Part shown: piece after piece, positions 1-4,400 of the stretch | How positions within the stretch are numbered: the first letter of the stretch is position 1 | How the letters are laid out: each line of letters opens with the position of its first letter | Assembly: GCA_023432725.1 (NCBI GenBank) | Contig: JAEYUH010000204.1 | Coordinates: 1-5,166, forward strand | Direction of reading: 5' to 3' | Length of the DNA: 5,166 nt | Origin: Actinomycetes bacterium | GTDB lineage: Bacteria > Actinomycetota > Actinomycetes > Propionibacteriales > Propionibacteriaceae | Made by a program: the position numbers and the translations under genes | The notes under the pieces: generated by a model | Databases searched by the model: none | Told to the model about the DNA's origin: nothing | What the model saw: only the letters and a program-made list of their open reading frames with translations

Positions 1-491
1 TCGATCCCGAGCAGTTCCTGGGCGTTGATCGCGCAGGCGAACGGTTCGGCGGCCGAGGCCTCGTCGAAGCCCACTCCGTCGGGGATCCGGTTGAGGCCGT
101 CCACCTTGAGCACGGCGTGCGGCACCACCATGTACTCGGCGAAGCCGCCGTCGTACTGGTAGCCGATCGAGGTCTGGTTCGCGCAGACCGCCATCCACCC
201 CTTGCGGCACTCGTAGCACTCGCCGCAGGGCACGGCCGCGATCACCTGGGCGCGGTCGCCGACCTCCCAGCCGGAGACGTTGGCGCCGACCTCGGCCACC
301 TCGCCGGCGATCTCGTGACCCAGCACCCGCGGGGGAGTGAGGTTCTGGTGGCCGTTGTGGAAGATCTTGACGTCGGTGCCGCAGGTCGAGCAGTTGCGGA
401 CCCGCAGCAGGATCTCGTCGTCGGTGATCCGGGGGATCGGGGCGTCCTCGATCCGCACGTCGCCGGGGGCGTGGAAGCGCAGCACCAACAT
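1..491 (-). CDS. Zinc-dependent MDR-family polyol (or polyol-phosphate) dehydrogenase, N-terminal 163 residues; C-terminus outside the window
   Basis: This is the catalytic, GroES-like half of a medium-chain zinc-dependent dehydrogenase; family members oxidise alcohols or polyols with NAD(P)+. Visible catalytic-zinc residues are Cys37 in STCGTD, the His59-Glu60 pair in LGHE, and Glu149 in AEPFAC, the last typical of sorbitol-dehydrogenase-like members. Structural zinc ligands are Cys89, Cys92, Cys95 and Cys103 (C-x2-C-x2-C-x7-C). The Rossmann nucleotide-binding domain should follow, but the window ends first, since the family is usually about 340-350 residues. The ATG start has a GAGG ribosome site at 501-504, nine bases upstream and inside the end of mtlF. 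Only one base separates the mtlF TGA from this ATG, so coupled translation is likely. Position after PTS genes suggests it oxidises the imported hexitol phosphate, as the MDR enzyme GatD does for galactitol-1-phosphate. The exact substrate is inference. It is not the long-chain MtlD type usually found beside mtlA. Confidence 0.9.
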   Translation of the reverse strand, partial: MLVLRFHAPGDVRIEDAPIPRITDDEILLRVRNCSTCGTDVKIFHNGHQNLTPPRVLGHEIAGEVAEVGANVSGWEVGDRAQVIAAVPCGECYECRKGWMAVCANQTSIGYQYDGGFAEYMVVPHAVLKVDGLNRIPDGVGFDEASAAEPFACAINAQELLGI

Positions 492-492
492 G

Positions 493-936
493 TCAGTTCA
501 CCTCGGCGGGGCTCAGCAGCCGCAGCACCTCGTCCACCGAGGACGTGGAGCGCAGGCGTTCGGCGGCCTCGGCGTCCAGCAGCACCTCGGCCAGCGCGGC
601 CAGGATCGGCAGGTGGTCGTCGGCAGCCGACGCGATCGGGATGCACAAGGTGACCGGGCTGCCGTCCCAGTCGACGGGCTCGGCGAACTGGAGGAAGCCC
701 AGCGCCGGCTTGCGGACGTAGCCGCGGGACTCGTTGGTGCCGTGCGGGATCGCGACGCCCTCGCCGAGGTAGGTGGAGACCTGGAGCTCGCGGGCGAACA
801 TGCCGTCGATGTACTCGGCGGTCACCGCCCCGGCGTCGAGCAGCACCTGGCCGCAGAGCCGGATGGCCTCGTCCTTGGTGGTGGGGGCCAGGCCGAGCCG
901 AACGGAGCCGGGGGCGAGGATCGGGTCGCTGGACAA
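493..936 (-). CDS. mtlF: PTS mannitol-type EIIA protein (stand-alone MtlF)
   Basis: This is a cytoplasmic phosphocarrier of 147 residues that takes phosphate from HPr and passes it to the EIIB domain of the mannitol permease. The phospho-accepting histidine is His65 in GVAIPHGT, at the same residue number as in the isolated E. coli EIIA-mannitol domain. His108 in DDHLPIL corresponds to the second active-site histidine. TYLGE just before the loop and TSSVDEVL near the C-terminus also match the family. Length is normal for a single-domain EIIA, giving the Bacillus-like split arrangement rather than the E. coli fusion. The chosen start is TTG, supported by GGAG at 944-947 spaced seven bases away; no better start precedes it. 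It appears to have its own promoter (998-1026), and it overlaps nothing upstream. The downstream dehydrogenase begins one base after its stop. Annotation as mannitol class is firm; the exact hexitol is inferred. Confidence 0.95.
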   Translation of the reverse strand: MSSDPILAPGSVRLGLAPTTKDEAIRLCGQVLLDAGAVTAEYIDGMFARELQVSTYLGEGVAIPHGTNESRGYVRKPALGFLQFAEPVDWDGSPVTLCIPIASAADDHLPILAALAEVLLDAEAAERLRSTSSVDEVLRLLSPAEVN

Positions 937-943
937 GGCTGAT

Positions 944-947
944 CTCC
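944..947 (-). promoter_or_regulatory. Ribosome binding site deciding the TTG start of mtlF
   Basis: On the minus strand, GGAG (within ACGGAGAT) lies seven bases before the TTG at 936-934. It is the only good Shine-Dalgarno match close to the beginning of the EIIA homology, and it is why the rare TTG start is accepted. Confidence 0.7.
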
Positions 948-964
948 GTTCTGCTGGTTCGTCA

Positions 965-978
965 CCGGGTCAGCCCGG
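965..978 (-). other. Small leader hairpin before mtlF
   Basis: CCGGG (965-969) and CCCGG (974-978) form a perfect five-base-pair stem with a four-base loop. It lies in the predicted mtlF 5' leader, between the promoter-like site and the ribosome binding site. It could modestly affect leader folding. In DNA this GC-rich a stem this short can arise by chance, so no function is claimed. Confidence 0.3.
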
Positions 979-997
979 CGCCGGAGGAGTTGGATCT

Positions 998-1026
998 ACA
1001 AAACCACACAAGCAAAGACATGTCAA
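998..1026 (-). promoter_or_regulatory. Candidate sigma70-type promoter for mtlF-dehydrogenase
   Basis: Read on the minus strand, a perfect -35 TTGACA occupies 1021-1026. A 17-base spacer follows, then a weak -10 TTTTGT at 998-1003 with an extended TGG immediately before it. Predicted transcription would start near 991, leaving a leader of about 55 bases before the TTG start. The site lies in an AT-rich island (about 991-1040) that stands out from its surroundings. Its layout is the same as that of the mtlA promoter candidate at 2745-2773, with equal spacing and shared flanking bases, which strengthens both calls. The -10 is poor, so an activator or the upstream repeat may matter. Confidence 0.6.
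1006..1023 (-). promoter_or_regulatory. Candidate operator copy 1, overlapping the mtlF -35 and spacer
   Basis: The plus strand reads ACACAAGCAAAGACATGT. The region upstream of mtlA has ACACAAGACAACAGACATGT at 2791-2810. The two differ only by two single-base insertions. The GACATGTC palindrome at 1017-1024 overlaps the -35 hexamer, so a protein bound here would be placed to block polymerase. The A/C-rich CAAGCAAAG core loosely recalls DeoR-family sugar repressor sites, but the regulator is not in the window and its family is a guess. Confidence 0.45.
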
Positions 1027-1078
1027 TGCAATCCCACATGGATGCCCTGGCCGCCACCAGGGAGCCGCGCGGACATGG

Positions 1079-1122
1079 GGAAGGGGGCCGCGGAGCCCCA
1101 CATCTGTCCGCGTCCCCCTTCC
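1079..1122 (-). terminator. Long hairpin between mtlA and mtlF (terminator or RNA-processing stem)
   Basis: GGAAGGGGGCCGCGGA (1079-1094) pairs with TCCGCGTCCCCCTTCC (1107-1122). That makes 15 base pairs with one internal mismatch and a 12-base loop. It lies 45-90 bases downstream of the mtlA stop and follows a second hairpin at 1130-1156. No U-run follows on the minus-strand transcript, so it is not a textbook rho-independent terminator; U-less stems are often proposed as terminators in actinomycetes. An alternative stem shares its 1107-1112 arm: CGCGGACA at 1068-1075 with TGTCCGCG at 1105-1112. The two folds exclude each other. Confidence 0.5.
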
Positions 1123-1129
1123 AGGTGGA

Positions 1130-1156
1130 CCGGCCCGGAGGCGATCTCCGGGCCGG
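1130..1156 (-). terminator. Perfect 11-bp hairpin just after the mtlA stop
   Basis: CCGGCCCGGAG (1130-1140) and CTCCGGGCCGG (1146-1156) are exact reverse complements separated by the five-base loop GCGAT. The stem starts 11 bases beyond the mtlA stop codon on the minus strand, the usual place for a terminator or 3'-end-stabilising stem. There is no trailing U-run. It probably ends or trims the mtlA message and so lowers read-through into mtlF, which has its own promoter candidate. Confidence 0.6.
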
Positions 1157-1167
1157 CAGGGCGGGCG

Positions 1168-2673
1168 CTAGGTCGACGTCCGCACTCCGTTGGCCTGCTG
1201 GACCATCTCGACCACCTCGTCGTAGCGCGGGCTGCCGAGGAAGTTGTCCACCGCGACGTGGGTGGCCGACGGAGTCTTCTCCTTGGCCCGGTCGATCAGG
1301 TCCTTGTGGGAGACGACCACTTCGTAGTTGTCCTCAAGGTTGGCGATCGCCTTGTTCACCACCTGCACCTCGGGGTAGCCGGCGGACTGGATCTTCTTGC
1401 GCAGGACGGAGGCGCCCATCGCCGAGGAGCCCATGCCCGCATCGCAGGCGAAGACGATGGTCTTGATCGGGCCGGTGATGGCCTCGGCCGGGGTGGTGAG
1501 CATGCCGGCCACCGAGGACTTCCTGCCCTTGAGGGCCTCCATCTCCGCGGTCGCGGCGGCCAGGTCGCCTGCCTCGTCCTTGTCCTTGCCGAGCCGCAGC
1601 AGCAGGGCGGCGACGACCATGGTGACCGCAGCCGAGGCGACCACTGCCAGCGTCACCCCCAGGAAGCTGTCCGGTGCCGTCTGGGCGTAGACAGCGATGA
1701 TCGAGCCGGGGGCCGCGGGAGCCCGCAGGCCGACGCCGAACATCACGTTCACGAACACGCCCGTCATGCCGCCGGCGATCATGGCCAGGATCAGGATCGG
1801 CTTCATCAGGACGTACGGGAAGTAGATCTCGTGGATGCCGCCCAGGAAGTGGATGATCGCCGCGCCCGGCGCAGACGCCCTGGCGGCCCCCTTGCCGAAG
1901 AACATGTAGGCCAGCAGCAGGCCCAGGCCCGGACCGGGGTTGGCCTCCAGCAGGAACAGAACGGACTTGCCGGCCTCGACCACCTGCTGGGTGCCGAGCG
2001 GGGTGAGGATGCCGTGGTTGATCGCGTTGTTCAGGAACAGCACCTTCGCAGGCTCGATCAGGACGGAGGTCAGCGGCAGCAGACCGGTGTTGACCAGCCA
2101 GCCGACAGCCGCGCCGGCCGCGTTCGAGATCGCGGTGACGATCGGGCTCATGAAGAAGAAGCCGAAGATCGCCAGGATGCCGCCCCAGATGCCGGCGGAG
2201 AAGTTGTTGACGAGCATCTCGAAGCCGGGTCGGATCTTGTGCTCCCAGAGGGCGTCGATCTTCTTCATCGACCAGCCGCCGAGCGGGCCCATGATCATGG
2301 CGCCCATGAACATCGGGATCGAGGTGCCGGTGATGACGCCCATCGTGGCGATCGCGCCGACGACGCCGCCCCGGACGTCGTAGACGAGCTTGCCGCCGGT
2401 GTAGCCGATCAGGATCGGCAGCAGGTAGGTGATGGTCGGTCCGACGATCCCCCCGCCGTCGAAGGCGCCCCAGCCGCCGAGCGCTGCGACCCAGCCGTCC
2501 TCGGGCTGGGGGGAGATGAGGTTGATCCAGCCGACCTTGATGAAGATGGCAGTGATGAGGCCCCAGGCGATGAAGGCCCCGATGTTGGGCAGAACCATGT
2601 TGGACAGGAAGGTCCCGAACTTCTGCACCGCTACCCGAGCGGAACCCGTCCGCGCCGTAACTTCGGTAGTCAT
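1168..2673 (-). CDS. mtlA: PTS mannitol-specific EIICB transporter (MtlA, lacking a fused EIIA)
   Basis: This 501-residue inner-membrane permease imports mannitol and phosphorylates it to mannitol-1-phosphate. Residues about 15-360 form the EIIC membrane domain, with hydrophobic segments. Conserved family motifs are NNAINHGIL (215-223), LEANPGPGLG (242-251), AAIIHFLGGIHEIYFPYV (271-288) and PGSIIAV (322-328). A charged, alanine-rich linker (about 361-400) leads to the EIIB domain, whose phosphorylated cysteine is Cys410 in FACDAGMGSSAMGA. E. coli MtlA carries EIIA at its C-terminus; here that domain is the separate mtlF. The ATG start has GAGGA at 2681-2685, seven bases away. A longer reading beginning with GTG at 2754 is possible but would start between the -35 and -10 of the promoter candidate, so it is rejected. 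Enzyme I and HPr must be encoded elsewhere. Family assignment is very secure. Confidence 0.97.
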   Translation of the reverse strand: MTTEVTARTGSARVAVQKFGTFLSNMVLPNIGAFIAWGLITAIFIKVGWINLISPQPEDGWVAALGGWGAFDGGGIVGPTITYLLPILIGYTGGKLVYDVRGGVVGAIATMGVITGTSIPMFMGAMIMGPLGGWSMKKIDALWEHKIRPGFEMLVNNFSAGIWGGILAIFGFFFMSPIVTAISNAAGAAVGWLVNTGLLPLTSVLIEPAKVLFLNNAINHGILTPLGTQQVVEAGKSVLFLLEANPGPGLGLLLAYMFFGKGAARASAPGAAIIHFLGGIHEIYFPYVLMKPILILAMIAGGMTGVFVNVMFGVGLRAPAAPGSIIAVYAQTAPDSFLGVTLAVVASAAVTMVVAALLLRLGKDKDEAGDLAAATAEMEALKGRKSSVAGMLTTPAEAITGPIKTIVFACDAGMGSSAMGASVLRKKIQSAGYPEVQVVNKAIANLEDNYEVVVSHKDLIDRAKEKTPSATHVAVDNFLGSPRYDEVVEMVQQANGVRTST

Positions 2674-2680
2674 GGTGACT

Positions 2681-2685
2681 TCCTC
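2681..2685 (-). promoter_or_regulatory. Ribosome binding site deciding the ATG start of mtlA
   Basis: GAGGA, part of GAGGAAG on the minus strand, lies seven bases before the ATG at 2673-2671. This is a strong, well-spaced site. The alternative GTG 81 bases upstream is left without support. Confidence 0.8.
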
Positions 2686-2744
2686 ACTAGACGTAGGTGG
2701 CAGTCGGGTGGCTCTGCGGCGAGCGTCCGACCTGTAATGGGTAG

Positions 2745-2773
2745 ATAAAACCACTCAGTCGGGCACACGTCAA
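2745..2773 (-). promoter_or_regulatory. Candidate sigma70-type promoter for mtlA
   Basis: On the minus strand, a -35 TTGACG at 2768-2773 is followed by a 17-base spacer ending in TGG, then -10 TTTTAT at 2745-2750. Transcription would begin near 2738, giving a leader of about 65 bases before the mtlA ATG. Compared with the mtlF site at 998-1026, the spacer length, the TGT after the -35, and the GTGGTTTT stretch are all shared. The two promoters are therefore probably recognised and regulated alike. Confidence 0.65.
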
Positions 2774-2781
2774 GCAAAAGC

Positions 2782-2810
2782 CACAAGAAAACACAAGACA
2801 ACAGACATGT
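2782..2810 (-). promoter_or_regulatory. Candidate operator array upstream of mtlA with 10-bp-phased CACAAG repeats
   Basis: On the plus strand CACAAG occurs at 2782-2787 and again at 2792-2797, exactly one helical turn apart. The second copy sits inside ACACAAGACAACAGACATGT (2791-2810), the close relative of 1006-1023 before mtlF. A further CAAGCAAAAG at 2771-2780 touches the -35 and matches CAAGCAAAG at 1009-1017. The array begins nine bases upstream of the -35, a position fitting an activator or a multi-site repressor. The cognate regulator is not visible. Confidence 0.45.
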
Positions 2811-2882
2811 GGACATCGGCCAAGCCGGAGTTGGCGCCCCGCAGCCGCGCACGCCGCCCGGGTAGCTCCAGAGGGAGGTGGC

Positions 2883-2952
2883 GCAACTTCCGTCAGATAT
2901 CGGGCCCGGCCGACAGCTGTGGCGGCCGGGTGGCCTGGGCGGCAGAAGTTGC
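2883..2952 (-). terminator. Nested inverted repeats downstream of the phosphatase gene
   Basis: An outer pair, GCAACTTC (2883-2890) and GAAGTTGC (2945-2952), encloses an inner pair, CCCGGCCG (2905-2912) and CGGCCGGG (2923-2930). The inner stem has a ten-base loop containing the palindrome ACAGCTGT. Both stems are perfect eight-base pairs. The outer arm starts five bases after the phosphatase stop on the minus strand. There is no U-run, so it may terminate, protect the 3' end, or insulate the gene from the mtlA control region that follows. Confidence 0.4.
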
Positions 2953-2957
2953 CGGCG

Positions 2958-3668
2958 TCAGCCGGTGACCTGGTCCTCGGACAGGTGGTCGTGGCGGTTC
3001 AGCCAGACCAGGGCGGGCGGCCAGTCGGGGCCGGGGTGGGTCTCGAGCAGGGTGTGCCCGGTGTTGTTCATCACGAGCCAGGCCGTCAGGCGTCCCTGCT
3101 CGCCGGGCTGCCAGCCGAGCAGGGCGTGCAACAGGTACTGGCTGAACCAGGCATGGGTCACCACGGCGACCAGCCGGTCGGTCTCCCCGAACCGGGTCAC
3201 CAGCGCGTCGACCACGTCGCAGGCCCGGTGCCAGGCGGCCAGCGGCACCTCGAAGGGGCGGCGGTGCCAGCCGTCCTCGTCGGCCTCATCCGGCAGGACG
3301 AGGTGCGGGCTGAGCTCGAGCAGCGCGCTCGCCGGGCTGCCGGGATGAGCCTGGCCGGTGACCTGCGGGCCCTCGTCCTGGCCCTCGAAGACGCCGCCGA
3401 CCTCGTGGAGCAGGGCGTGGCCCTCCAGGGGGAGGTCGAGCGCACGGGCGATCGGGGCGGCGGTGGCCACCGCACGGCGCATCAGCGAGGTGAGCATCAC
3501 GTCCGGACGGGGCAGCTGCTCGGCGAGGAACCGGTTGGCGAGCAGCTCGGCCTGGCGCCGTCCGAGCGGGGTGAGGTCGGGATCGGGGCTGCGGCCGGCC
3601 CAGCTGCCGGTGTCGGCGTGGATCCGGTTGTTCTGCGACTCGCCGTGACGAACCAGGAGCAACCGCAT
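2958..3668 (-). CDS. Histidine phosphatase (phosphoglycerate-mutase superfamily) protein
   Basis: The protein has 236 residues with no signal peptide or membrane segment, so it is probably cytoplasmic. The N-terminal LLVRHGES holds the phospho-accepting His8 and the phosphate-binding Arg7. TSLMRRA supplies the second arginine (Arg64 or Arg65), Glu89 in HEVGGVFEG is the likely proton donor, and His172 in VVTHAWF is the second catalytic histidine. All core residues are present, so it is probably active, but the substrate cannot be read from the sequence. Branch 1 of the family contains both mutases and broad phosphatases. The ATG start is preferred because the family begins right at MRLLLVRHG; a GTG at 3686-3684 would add six residues. 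Neither start has a well-spaced ribosome site; AGGGG lies only two bases from the ATG. It lies 38 bases after the regulator gene on the same strand and could share its transcript. Confidence 0.9.
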   Translation of the reverse strand: MRLLLVRHGESQNNRIHADTGSWAGRSPDPDLTPLGRRQAELLANRFLAEQLPRPDVMLTSLMRRAVATAAPIARALDLPLEGHALLHEVGGVFEGQDEGPQVTGQAHPGSPASALLELSPHLVLPDEADEDGWHRRPFEVPLAAWHRACDVVDALVTRFGETDRLVAVVTHAWFSQYLLHALLGWQPGEQGRLTAWLVMNNTGHTLLETHPGPDWPPALVWLNRHDHLSEDQVTG

Positions 3669-3706
3669 GCCCCTAGGATTCCACACTCGGCGGGGTGTTC
3701 CGGCGA

Positions 3707-4348
3707 TCAGCCGGCGGTGCGCACCAGGCAGCCGTCAGGACTGGCGAAGGGCAGCAGGGCCACGGGTCGTCCGGCCGCCGCCTCCAGCATCCCCTGGTGG
3801 ATGCCGCACACCACTTCGGGCCTGCGGCGGGCGGCGTCCAGCAGCGGGCAGGTCTGCAGCAGGATCCCCTCCGGCGTCGCGGTGGGGGTGAAGCCCTGCC
3901 GTGCCAGCACCTGCATCACAGCGTGCTCGGCCGGCTGCCCGTGGTCGGCGAGCCGTTCCCCCCAGCCCTTGCCGAGCGCCACCGCCGCTGCCCTGGGGTC
4001 GGGCCCGGTGGCGAGCTGGTCGCTGACCGCCTCGATCAGGGCCTGCTGGTCGGCGGCGATCGGATCGTCCTGGTCGACCACCTGTCGCCCGGCCAGGGTC
4101 GCGGTGTAGCGCCGGGACGGGCGGCCCCGGCGGCCCGGCGGCACGGTCTGCACGGCGGCGAAGCCGGTGGTGACGAGGTGGTCGAGCTGGTTGCGGACGG
4201 TGTTCGGGTGACCCCCGAGTTCCGCGCTGAGCTCGGTGATGGTGACCGGCGCGGACCAGCCTGCCAGCGCCCGCAGCACCCGCAGCGCGGCCGGACGCGG
4301 ACGGTCGGCGCGGGCGGGGCGCGGGCCGGGCAGGCGTCGTTCGCTCAT
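3707..4348 (-). CDS. Winged-helix transcriptional regulator with C-terminal Cys/His cluster (COG2345/SufR-like)
   Basis: This DNA-binding regulator has 213 residues. Residues about 20-85 form a winged helix-turn-helix: the TITELSAELGGHPNTVRNQL stretch covers the helices, with the recognition helix around 47-58, and RGRPSRRY (74-81) is the wing. The C-terminal half contains Cys167 in QTCP, Cys181 and His184 in PEVVCGIHQGM, and Cys207 in PDGCLV. This pattern fits COG2345/SufR-like proteins, whose three cysteines hold an Fe-S cluster in characterised SufR. No suf genes are in view, so it is not called sufR. The ATG start is chosen for homology start and a near GAGG, though that spacing is only one base. 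An upstream in-frame ATG would add ten residues and enter the divergent control region. The divergent plus-strand membrane protein gene begins 53 bases away and is the likely target, along with its own gene. Confidence 0.8.
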   Translation of the reverse strand: MSERRLPGPRPARADRPRPAALRVLRALAGWSAPVTITELSAELGGHPNTVRNQLDHLVTTGFAAVQTVPPGRRGRPSRRYTATLAGRQVVDQDDPIAADQQALIEAVSDQLATGPDPRAAAVALGKGWGERLADHGQPAEHAVMQVLARQGFTPTATPEGILLQTCPLLDAARRRPEVVCGIHQGMLEAAAGRPVALLPFASPDGCLVRTAG

Positions 4349-4400
4349 ACCTCGCAGCGTAGTGTATTTTTCCAGCATTGCCTGTATAAAAGGATCCGAC
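4349..4400. promoter_or_regulatory. Divergent control region between the regulator and the membrane protein gene
   Basis: These 52 bases separate two divergent starts and form a clear AT-rich patch (4361-4395) in GC-rich surroundings. TGTAT occurs at 4363-4367 and again at 4383-4387, a direct repeat exactly 20 bases (two helical turns) apart. On the minus strand TACACT (4361-4366) is a possible -10 for the regulator. On the plus strand TATAAA at 4385-4390 is -10-like but overlaps the ribosome site of the plus gene, so it more likely serves something else. No convincing -35 was found for either direction. An operator for the flanking regulator is a reasonable inference. Confidence 0.5.
4388..4394 (+). 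promoter_or_regulatory. Ribosome binding site deciding the GTG start of the membrane protein gene
   Basis: AAAAGGA ends six bases before the GTG at 4401. It is the only good Shine-Dalgarno match in front of this reading frame, and it fixes the start despite a non-ATG codon. Confidence 0.65.

Noticed and set aside
1042..2748. Long plus-strand open frame of 568 codons opposite mtlA
   Set aside because: Its product is dominated by Asp, Gly, His, Arg and Gln with no domain pattern. It is the usual GC-rich antisense shadow of a real gene, and mtlA on the other strand matches its family along its whole length.
2674..2754. 27-residue N-terminal extension of MtlA from a GTG at 2754
   Set aside because: The GTG lies between the predicted -35 and -10. 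The added residues are not like other MtlA N-termini, and the ATG at 2673 has a strong ribosome site.
2771..2810. CACAAG repeats as a CRISPR or tandem-repeat array
   Set aside because: The units are only six bases, with two exact copies and no uniform spacers. A promoter-linked operator explains them better.
2919..4109. Plus-strand open frame of 396 codons opposite the phosphatase and regulator
   Set aside because: It crosses two genes whose minus-strand products carry clear catalytic and DNA-binding motifs. Its own product is low-complexity and unrecognisable.
4361..4390. A SufR-type or FNR/NsrR-type palindrome in the divergent region
   Set aside because: I looked for ACACT/AGTGT, CAAC-N6-GTTG and TTGAT-N4-ATCAA type pairs and found only a single ACACT half. 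There is not enough to name a known operator.
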